The position numbers and the translations under genes are program-made. The notes under the pieces were generated by a model, which was not told the DNA's origin, did not search any database, and saw only the letters and a list, made by a program, of their open reading frames with translations. Below, in pieces: positions 1-5,022 of a stretch of 5,838 nucleotides of DNA (its first letter is position 1; every line of letters begins with the position of its first letter). This DNA is from Bacillota bacterium (GTDB lineage: Bacteria; Bacillota; Clostridia; Peptostreptococcales; Anaerovoracaceae): NCBI GenBank assembly GCA_029266295.1, contig JAQSXD010000255.1, forward strand, positions 1 to 5,838. Reading direction: 5' to 3'.

Positions 1-12
1 TATTATTGCAGA

Positions 13-180
13 TTAACGGTCGTTTCTGAAGCTTCTTCTTTCGTTCTTCTTCTTTTCTCTGCATTCCTTACATCTTTTTGGTTCGTTATCAAAACCTTTT
101 TCCTTGTAGAATTCCTGTTCTCCAACTGTGAATACGAAATCCTGTCCGCAGTCTTGACATACGAGTGTTCTGTCTTCCAT
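13..180 (-). CDS. Small zinc-ribbon protein (zf-trcl-like), 55 aa
   Basis: The reverse strand reads as a complete 55-residue frame beginning MEDRTLVCQDCGQDF and ending SFRNDR before a TAA. Two CxxC knuckles (C8/C11 and C37/C40) sit 25 residues apart, as in a one-zinc ribbon. The segment between them (FTVGEQEFYKEKGF) and the following KRCKECR match my recollection of the 'probable zinc-ribbon' family zf-trcl, which is frequent in clostridia. The last 15 residues are strongly basic (REKKKNERR), which suggests contact with nucleic acid, but this is inferred and the family has no settled function. A GGAGG (CCTCC at 188-192 on the plus strand) lies seven bases before the ATG, which fixes the start. 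The gene is divergent from the gene at 452 and has its own promoter candidate about 115 bases upstream. Confidence 0.88.
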   Translation of the reverse strand: MEDRTLVCQDCGQDFVFTVGEQEFYKEKGFDNEPKRCKECREKKKNERRSFRNDR

Positions 181-220
181 TGATTTTCCTCCAGATTTTT
201 AAAAAAAATAATAATTTTTA

Positions 221-286
221 ATATTTAAAATAGGTTATGGAGACGATTTCCAAAAAGACGATCGGGCCATTGAATATTTTAAATAT
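221..286 (-). repeat. Interrupted inverted repeat in the zinc-ribbon leader
   Basis: ATATTTAAAATA (221-232) is exactly complementary to TATTTTAAATAT (275-286). Inside this, after symmetric four-base gaps, ATGG (237-240) pairs with CCAT (267-270). The result is a 12-bp plus 4-bp stem with a 4x4 internal loop and a 26-base apical loop. It lies wholly inside the predicted leader of the minus-strand zinc-ribbon gene. Its AT-rich arms make the stem weak and chance pairing in AT-rich DNA is possible. It could be a leader structure, a cold- or temperature-responsive fold, or an operator. Confidence 0.35.
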
Positions 287-296
287 CTCAGTAGTA

Positions 297-325
297 ATTA
301 TATAGCTAATTTAACCTTCTGTCCA
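297..325 (-). promoter_or_regulatory. Sigma-A-type promoter for the zinc-ribbon gene
   Basis: Read on the minus strand, TGGACA (320-325; five of six matches to TTGACA) is followed after exactly 17 bases by a perfect TATAAT (297-302). Transcription would start near 290, leaving a leader of about 110 bases before the zinc-ribbon ATG. This is the best promoter match in the window. It has not been tested against transcript data. Confidence 0.55.
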
Positions 326-400
326 CTAAATTTTTGAAAAAATCGGCAATGCCAGAAAAAATATACCCAATAATCTCTTTTATTTACTGGCAATATAAAG

Positions 401-406
401 TATAAT
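401..406 (+). promoter_or_regulatory. Possible -10 box for the gene at 452
   Basis: A perfect TATAAT lies 45 bases before the ATG at 452. The matching -35 position (378-383, TTTTAT) is poor and there is no extended -10 TG. The location suits a promoter, but the sequence supports only half of it. Confidence 0.35.
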
Positions 407-451
407 AATGAAAACGAACGTAGTAGTGATCTCGATTGACGGAGGGTAGCA

Positions 452-712
452 ATGAGAAAGTTTTTGGAGAACTGGAATTATAAAAAACATGCGGTGGCAG
501 TCAGCAGCTTGTATCTAGGAATTGCAGTGATTGGAAATGCCTTCCTCGGAAAAAAGGTTCCCAAGGATGAGAAAACGCTTAATCCCATTCAAATCAGCAG
601 GCAATTAACAAAAAAACAATGGATCTTCAACGGGATCGTAACGGGCTTATACAGTATCGACATGAGCTTGACCTACTGTCTTCTTAGACATTTAAGAAAA
701 CAATTTAAATAA
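452..712 (+). CDS. Hypothetical small membrane protein, 86 aa
   Basis: I do not recognise the family. The start is well supported by GGAGGG (441-446) five bases before the ATG. The basic N-terminus (MRKFLENWNYKKH) is followed by one clear hydrophobic span at about residues 14-33 (VAVSSLYLGIAVIGNAFLG), then a polar, lysine-rich stretch. A second, weaker hydrophobic region at about 57-78 contains an aspartate (D70), and the C-terminus is basic (RHLRKQFK). One or two membrane passes are possible. It is divergent from the zinc-ribbon gene and separated from the next gene by a terminator, so it is probably monocistronic. Nothing in the context gives a function. Confidence 0.7.
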   Translation: MRKFLENWNYKKHAVAVSSLYLGIAVIGNAFLGKKVPKDEKTLNPIQISRQLTKKQWIFNGIVTGLYSIDMSLTYCLLRHLRKQFK

Positions 713-772
713 ACAGTTTGATGGAACAATTTGCATTGCTGATAGATTTTGGAACCAAGGCACTAGTACATG

Positions 773-796
773 AACAGCACTTCTGTGCTGTTTTTT
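773..796 (+). terminator. Rho-independent terminator
   Basis: AACAGCAC (773-780) and GTGCTGTT (785-792) form an 8-bp stem around a TTCT loop, and the T run continues to 796. It lies 60 bases after the stop of the small membrane gene and would end that transcript. It is also only 27 bases before the DUF5685 start, which makes an attenuator role possible (see findings). Confidence 0.8.
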
Positions 797-823
797 ATAG
801 AATAGGAAATAAGAAAGGGAACT

Positions 824-1726
824 ATGCTGGGATATATTAAGCCGGACAAGCCCGAACTGAAAATAAAAGAATTTGAACTATACGGCGGTTATTATTGCGG
901 GATATGCAAATCCATTTCAAAAAGATATGGACAGCTTCCGCGGATGACTTTAAACTATGACTCGGTTTTTCTTGCTGTATTATTAGCAGGAATGAATCCG
1001 GATATAGAACATATCGAACAGGAACGATGTTTCGTTCATCCGTTTAAAATCCGTTCCATTGTATATGATAACAGGGAGATTGATTATGCAGCAGATATGC
1101 TGCTACTACTTGCATATTACAAATTGAAGGATGATCTTCAGGATGAAAAGAGCATCAAGGCTGCAATTGGAGCTGCACTGATGAAGGGCACTTTTAAAAA
1201 ATTGATTGCCAACGTTCCTGAAAAGTGCATCCATGTTAAGTCAAAGCTGGAGGCATTAACCCAATTAGAAGCAGAAGGTTGCACCTCTTTGGACCGTGCA
1301 GCTGAGCCTTTTGCCAAACTTATGGAAGAGGTTTTTGATTATCCGGAATTTCAAGCATTGCAGAATCATAGCGAAGTCTCTGAACGATTGCGAAGAATCG
1401 GGTATCATATAGGCAAATGGATCTATTTGATTGATGCATATGACGATATAGAAGAAAATATCAAAAGCAATGCGTATAACCCGCTGCTCAGACAGTTTTC
1501 CTATGATTCAACCACTGAGACTGTGGAGGAATTCAAACTGCGTGTAAGGGAAAGAACTGAACGGAATTTGGTTTTATACCTTGCTGAGATTGCAAATTGC
1601 TGCGGTAAGCTGGATTTTCCCAAAAATAAAGGAATCATAGAAAATATACTGTATTTCGGATTAATGAGAAAAACAGAAGAAATATTGCAGGAAAAATCGG
1701 TGCCCGAATCGGACCATTTAGAATAA
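824..1726 (+). CDS. DUF5685 family protein, 300 aa
   Basis: The N-terminus (MLGYIKPDKPELKIKEFELY, then YYCGICKSISKRYG) and the overall 300-residue length match what I know of the clostridial DUF5685 family, whose function is unknown. Visible features in order are a CxxC pair (C25, C28), a CxxH pair (C69, H72; RCFVHPFK), an acidic DDLQDE motif (residues 103-108), and a second acidic stretch (IDAYDDIEEN, 203-212) followed by NPL. The protein looks largely alpha-helical with no signal peptide or clear membrane span, so it is probably cytoplasmic. The two acidic motifs recall the aspartate-rich motifs of squalene/phytoene synthases, and the C/C/C/H set could hold a metal; both are inference. AAGAAAGGG (811-819) supports the ATG. 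The J-domain gene follows 17 bases downstream, a pairing I recall from other clostridia. Confidence 0.85.
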   Translation: MLGYIKPDKPELKIKEFELYGGYYCGICKSISKRYGQLPRMTLNYDSVFLAVLLAGMNPDIEHIEQERCFVHPFKIRSIVYDNREIDYAADMLLLLAYYKLKDDLQDEKSIKAAIGAALMKGTFKKLIANVPEKCIHVKSKLEALTQLEAEGCTSLDRAAEPFAKLMEEVFDYPEFQALQNHSEVSERLRRIGYHIGKWIYLIDAYDDIEENIKSNAYNPLLRQFSYDSTTETVEEFKLRVRERTERNLVLYLAEIANCCGKLDFPKNKGIIENILYFGLMRKTEEILQEKSVPESDHLE

Positions 1727-1743
1727 GAAAGGAATGGAGAACA

Positions 1744-2331
1744 ATGCAGAATCCATATGAAGTACTCGGAATAAAAGAAGGAGCAAGCCAGGAGGAAATC
1801 AAGGCTGCTTATAGAGAACAAGTTAAAAAATATCATCCTGATAAGTTTCAGAATAATCCGCTTCAGGATCTGGCAGAAGAAAAGCTTCAGGAAATCAACG
1901 AAGCGTATGAAACACTTACGAAAAACAACGGAAATGGAAATTATCAAAGCTATTCCGGTGGTGTACGAAGCAATGGGAATCAGGGACAAAGTTCTGAATT
2001 CACTGAAATTCGGAGAATGATCGACAGAGGAAATCTGCCCGGCGCAGAAGCAGCTTTAGGCAGGGTCAGAACGCGTAATGCGGAATGGTTTTTCTTAAAC
2101 GGCATGATTGCCCTTCGAAAAGGCTGGTATGATGAGGCGGTGAATCAGGTACAAACGGCTATGTCCATGGATCCTAGCAATATGGAATATCGAAACGCAA
2201 TGAACAGTATAATGTCATCAGGAGCAGGTTACAGAACCAATTCATATGGCAGAGGCTATAACAGCAATGACGAATTATGCAAAATGCTTCAGTGCTATTG
2301 CTGTGCAGATGCGTTATGTGACTGTATTTAA
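1744..2331 (+). CDS. J-domain protein with TPR and cysteine-rich tail, 195 aa
   Basis: Residues 3-60 form a J-domain with the obligatory HPD at 31-33 (YHPDKF), so the protein should stimulate an Hsp70 (DnaK) ATPase and bring clients to it. A Gly/Asn/Ser-rich linker (62-84) follows. Residues 113-146 form a 34-residue TPR-like unit, with G120, A123, A132, A139 and P144 at TPR consensus positions. The end carries six cysteines in 16 residues (C179, C184, C186, C187, C192, C194). The zinc-finger and client-binding domains of true DnaJ are absent, so this is a specialised J-protein and not the housekeeping DnaJ. AAGGAA (1729-1734) and GGAGA (1736-1740) lie before the ATG. The 17-base gap from the DUF5685 gene implies one transcript and probably a shared task. 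Confidence 0.9.
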   Translation: MQNPYEVLGIKEGASQEEIKAAYREQVKKYHPDKFQNNPLQDLAEEKLQEINEAYETLTKNNGNGNYQSYSGGVRSNGNQGQSSEFTEIRRMIDRGNLPGAEAALGRVRTRNAEWFFLNGMIALRKGWYDEAVNQVQTAMSMDPSNMEYRNAMNSIMSSGAGYRTNSYGRGYNSNDELCKMLQCYCCADALCDCI

Positions 2332-2348
2332 TGATTTTGAATGTAATG

Positions 2349-2400
2349 CAAGTGTACCGCCAGCGCTTTAATTTCATCGTTTCAGGCGTGTTGCACCTTG
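2349..2400 (+). other. Weak stem-loop between the J-domain and membrane genes
   Basis: In the 87-base gap, CAAG (2349-2352) can pair with CTTG (2397-2400) and CGCC (2358-2361) with GGCG (2385-2388), with imperfect pairing between and a 23-base loop. No T run follows, so it is not a normal terminator. It may be a processing or stability element, or chance. Confidence 0.2.
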
Positions 2401-2418
2401 TTCAAGGAGTAAGGAAGC

Positions 2419-2934
2419 ATGGCTAAAAATAAAACGAAAATGATCGCACTCAGCGGACTTATGCTGGCTTTGTCGGTTATTACACTATTCGCGGCAACCT
2501 TTATCCCTGGTATTGAACTGACGTTATTTGCACTTAGCTCTGCTTATGTGGCGATTATCCTGATCGAATTCACCCATGGAGCCGGCTGGCTTTTCTATAT
2601 CGCATCGGTGCTCTTGTCGTTTTTACTTATCCCAAATAAAGCCGCGTTGATTCCTTATGCATTGTTTTTCGGAATCTTCCCCATTATAAAGTACTATATT
2701 GAAAAGGCTAGGAAACTGCCTCAGGTTGCTGAGGTAATTCTAAAACTTGTATTTTTCAATGGTTTGTTCGCTTTCGGGTTTTATCTTTTTGGTGAAGCTT
2801 TCACCGGGACGATCCAAATACCGGATTTGGCTTTACCCTTGATTATCGCGGGAGGGCAGGTTTTCTTCCTTGCATATGATTACATTTTGACTTTGATCAT
2901 CGGATTCTACTATAAACGGCGCCCTAAGCTATGA
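2419..2934 (+). CDS. Conserved clostridial-type integral membrane protein, 171 aa
   Basis: Six hydrophobic segments are visible, at about residues 8-29, 34-51, 55-72, 75-94, 107-125 and 137-163, with a basic N-terminus (MAKNKTK) and a basic tail (YYKRRPKL). Size, six-span layout and the opening (ALSGLMLALSVITLF) resemble substrate-binding S components of ECF vitamin transporters. The motifs around IPNKAALIPYALFFGIFPIIK and LKLVFFNG remind me of uncharacterised clostridial membrane proteins. I cannot name a substrate or place it firmly in the ECF group, and no ECF ATPase or T component is present here. AAGGAG (2404-2409) lies nine bases before the ATG. It sits 87 bases after the J-domain gene on the same strand with no terminator between, so co-transcription is possible. 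Confidence 0.75.
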   Translation: MAKNKTKMIALSGLMLALSVITLFAATFIPGIELTLFALSSAYVAIILIEFTHGAGWLFYIASVLLSFLLIPNKAALIPYALFFGIFPIIKYYIEKARKLPQVAEVILKLVFFNGLFAFGFYLFGEAFTGTIQIPDLALPLIIAGGQVFFLAYDYILTLIIGFYYKRRPKL

Positions 2935-2975
2935 GTGCAATGAGTTCATTACACACCCAATCAGGATACAGCCAA

Positions 2976-2981
2976 TATAAT
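2976..2981 (+). promoter_or_regulatory. Possible -10 box for the SPOR gene
   Basis: A perfect TATAAT sits in the 157-base gap before the SPOR gene, but no acceptable -35 box is found at 16-18 bases upstream. If used, it would give a leader of about 100 bases that contains the structured element at 3021-3093. Confidence 0.3.
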
Positions 2982-3020
2982 ATAAAATGAAAGGTAAGCA
3001 ACGCTTTAGTCATATTTTTG

Positions 3021-3093
3021 ATACGCTCCTAATAAACTAGCTACGTAAGCAGGGTTTATCCCAAAAAACTATCTGAGAAAAGAGGGAGCGTAT
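3021..3093 (+). promoter_or_regulatory. Leader stem that can mask the SPOR gene ribosome site
   Basis: ATACGCTCC (3021-3029) is a perfect 9-base complement of GGAGCGTAT (3085-3093), with one further T-G wobble (3030 with 3084). The 3' arm covers part of the Shine-Dalgarno sequence and the first two bases of the start codon. Inside the enclosed loop a second hairpin is visible: ATAAAC (3032-3037) with GTTTAT (3054-3059), and GCT (3040-3042) with AGC (3048-3050). The arrangement is what a translation-controlling leader would look like. It does not match any riboswitch class I can recognise. Confidence 0.45.
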
Positions 3094-3652
3094 GGGAAGG
3101 CGTTATCGTTATCCTGGAAGAAGTGCAGGAACCGGATTTACCGTTTTTATCATTGTGATCATATTGGCCGTTGCGGTGGGATATGCCGGCACCAAATACA
3201 TTGTCTATCCGTATTTGCTGGGGAATGGTGCAGCGGCAGACCCAAAAGATCAAGGCTCCGATGGGTCTGATCAGAATGGGGGAGTTGACACAATTACCAG
3301 CTTGCCCAGTGTGATCATAGATCAGCAGAACGTGCAAAATCAACAGCCCAATACAGAAACTCCACAGCAAAGCCAGAGTGGTGATAACAGTGGAGCATCA
3401 CAGACGATTAACAGCGCAAAAGGACCTTTCAGTGTTCAATTCGGAAGCTTTTCGACGAAAGTCGGAGCAGACGAAATGACTACAGCACTGACGGGGAAAG
3501 GTATTTACTCTTACGTCTATGAAAGCAATGGGAGCTATAAAGTCCTGGGTCTTCCATATGAAAGCGAAGCAAAGGCGAAGGAGGCAGCTGCAGTTGTATC
3601 GGCTGTCGTGTCTGATGTGTTCGTTGTGAATCTAGCAAATTTGATAAAATAG
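3092..3652 (+). CDS. Membrane-anchored SPOR-domain protein, 186 aa
   Basis: The layout is a short basic cytoplasmic head (MGRRYRYPGR), one membrane span (about residues 14-34), a 65-residue linker rich in Gln, Asn, Asp, Ser and Gly, and a C-terminal SPOR domain (about 111-186). The SPOR signature opening is clear (FSVQFGSFS, 113-121), as is the ...YKVLGLPYESEAKAKEAA segment. SPOR domains bind glycan strands stripped of peptide stems and so gather at division septa or, in spore formers, at sites of amidase action. The topology places this domain outside the membrane. No catalytic domain is present, so it is probably a binding or recruiting protein. AGAGGGAG (3081-3088) lies three bases before the ATG and lies partly in a predicted stem that could limit translation. 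Confidence 0.88.
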   Translation: MGRRYRYPGRSAGTGFTVFIIVIILAVAVGYAGTKYIVYPYLLGNGAAADPKDQGSDGSDQNGGVDTITSLPSVIIDQQNVQNQQPNTETPQQSQSGDNSGASQTINSAKGPFSVQFGSFSTKVGADEMTTALTGKGIYSYVYESNGSYKVLGLPYESEAKAKEAAAVVSAVVSDVFVVNLANLIK

Positions 3653-3681
3653 AAAGTGGCTTTTGCCTACAACATAAAAAA

Positions 3682-3699
3682 GTATTCGGCGCCGAATAC
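3682..3699. repeat. Perfect 18-bp palindrome upstream of rarA
   Basis: GTATTCGGC (3682-3690) is followed at once by its exact reverse complement GCCGAATAC (3691-3699). It lies 29 bases after the SPOR stop codon and 48 before rarA. A run of six A (3676-3681) precedes it, so on the minus strand it reads as a hairpin followed by six T, a terminator-like form; on the plus strand there is no T run. It may be an operator for a dimeric regulator, a minus-strand terminator, or an RNA end-protecting hairpin. Confidence 0.6.
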
Positions 3700-3747
3700 C
3701 ATACATAAGATAAATTATGAAAGCTTTTCAGGCGGAAAGGCAGGAGA

Positions 3748-5022
3748 ATGATCCCCTTATCAACCCGGATGAGACCGGAGCATATTGATGAATTTGTCGG
3801 GCAGAGGCATTTTATGTACAAGGAGTCTTTGCTTTACAATGCAATTAAAAATAAAACCTTTGATTCTGCAATCTTTTTTGGCCCGTCAGGAACGGGAAAG
3901 ACTACATTGGCGAGATTGATTGCCCGGGAAATGGACGCTGATTTTTATGAACTGAATGCGTCATCCACTGGAATAAAAGAATTAAAAGACATTATAGAAA
4001 AAGCAAAGTTGAAGTTTTTTGGTCTGCAAAAGGAGACCACCTACGTCTATGTTGATGAGTTTCACAGATGGAATAAGCTCCAGCAGGATTCCCTCTTAAA
4101 AGCGCTTGAGGAAGGCGTGATTCGCTTTATCGGGAGCACCACGGAAAATCCATACTTTGCAGTGAACAATGCAATCCTAAGCCGTGTCGGTTCCATTTAC
4201 GAGTTTAAGCGGCTGGATAAAGATGAAATCCATCGGATTTTGATCCATGCACTGAACGATGAAGATCGGGGACTTGGAAGAAAAAATCATGATTGGGATG
4301 AGGATGCGATTCGGATGCTGGCAGAACTCAGCGGCGGCGACGCGCGTATCGCGCTGGATACGCTGGGCTTTATCAGCGAAAATCTTCGAAAAGACGGAAG
4401 AATTGACAAAGTCATCATCGGCGAAGCGATGCAGCGCCAGACCACTTTTTTCGATCGGAGAGAGGACAAGTACAATCTTTTGTCAGCTCTTCAAAAATCT
4501 GTGAGAGGCAGTGATCCTGACGCGGCGATTCATTATCTTGCCCGGCTTTTGGAAGGCGGAGCGGATATACAGATGATCGGAAGAAGGCTCATGGTCATGG
4601 CCAGCGAGGATATCGGAATGGCATATCCCAGCGCGATTTCCATCGTAACCAGCTGTGTTCAGGCGGCACTTATGATCGGGCTTCCAGAGGCCAGAATTAA
4701 TTTGGCACAGGCTGTAATTTTACTGGCATCCTGTCCGAAATCCAATTCGGCCATCATGGCCATCGAGATGGCAACATCTGATCTGCAAAAAAAGAGCATT
4801 GATGACGTACCAGATCATTTAAAAGACTCCCATTATTCTGGTGCGAAAAAAAGAGGACTGGGGATTGGATACAAATATCCCCATGATTATGGCGGCTATG
4901 TCAAACAGCAGTACCTGCCTGATAACCTCTACAAAGCGGGAGCAAAATATTATGTACCTAAGGAAAATGGAAAGGAAGGGGCTTTCAAGCGATTTCTGGA
5001 AAGCCTGTATCAGAATAAATGA
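3748..5022 (+). CDS. rarA: Replication-associated recombination protein A (RarA/MgsA family AAA+ ATPase), 424 aa
   Basis: RarA is a homotetrameric AAA+ ATPase of the clamp-loader clade that acts on stalled forks and single-strand gaps. The opening PLSTRMRPEHIDEFVGQ is the family signature. Walker A is GPSGTGKT (45-52; the usual second Pro is Ser), Walker B is YVYVDE (99-104) followed by FHRWNKLQQD, sensor 1 is GSTTENP (129-135), the arginine finger is SR (145-146), and the sensor 2 region is SGGDARIAL (195-203). The C-terminal tetramer domain is intact (KSVRGSDPDAA from 250; VPDHLKD to QQYLPD, about 354-391). Length is normal except for a short N-terminus, about a dozen residues less than E. 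coli RarA. The ATG at 3748 is the first possible start after an in-frame TGA at 3718. GGAAAGG (3734-3740) is the likely ribosome site, since AGGAG at 3742-3746 is too close. Confidence 0.95.
   Translation: MIPLSTRMRPEHIDEFVGQRHFMYKESLLYNAIKNKTFDSAIFFGPSGTGKTTLARLIAREMDADFYELNASSTGIKELKDIIEKAKLKFFGLQKETTYVYVDEFHRWNKLQQDSLLKALEEGVIRFIGSTTENPYFAVNNAILSRVGSIYEFKRLDKDEIHRILIHALNDEDRGLGRKNHDWDEDAIRMLAELSGGDARIALDTLGFISENLRKDGRIDKVIIGEAMQRQTTFFDRREDKYNLLSALQKSVRGSDPDAAIHYLARLLEGGADIQMIGRRLMVMASEDIGMAYPSAISIVTSCVQAALMIGLPEARINLAQAVILLASCPKSNSAIMAIEMATSDLQKKSIDDVPDHLKDSHYSGAKKRGLGIGYKYPHDYGGYVKQQYLPDNLYKAGAKYYVPKENGKEGAFKRFLESLYQNK

Noticed and set aside
721..840. A 39-codon plus-strand frame starting ATG at 721
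   Set aside because: It has no ribosome site, runs straight through the terminator hairpin and overlaps the DUF5685 start. It is best explained by chance.
1501..1989. A 162-codon minus-strand open frame
   Set aside because: It lies opposite the DUF5685 and J-domain genes, spans their junction, and its Phe/Ser/Ile-rich translation is typical of antisense reading. Both plus-strand genes have clear family motifs.
2317..2331. CDCI at the end of the J-domain protein as a CaaX prenylation box
   Set aside because: Farnesylated DnaJ proteins are eukaryotic, and protein prenyltransferases are not expected in a clostridium. The end is more simply part of a cysteine-rich tail.
2935..2954. Hairpin GTG.AATG / CATT.CAC right after the membrane protein stop, as a terminator
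   Set aside because: The stem is only seven pairs with a mismatch, is AT-rich and has no T run after it.
3769..3771. The second methionine of rarA (residue 8) as the true start
   Set aside because: It would remove the conserved PLxxRMRP opening and has no ribosome site, whereas the ATG at 3748 has GGAAAGG seven bases upstream.
3480..3821. A minus-strand frame crossing the SPOR-rarA gap
   Set aside because: It overlaps the SPOR domain and the N-terminus of RarA, both secure, and shows no recognisable domain.
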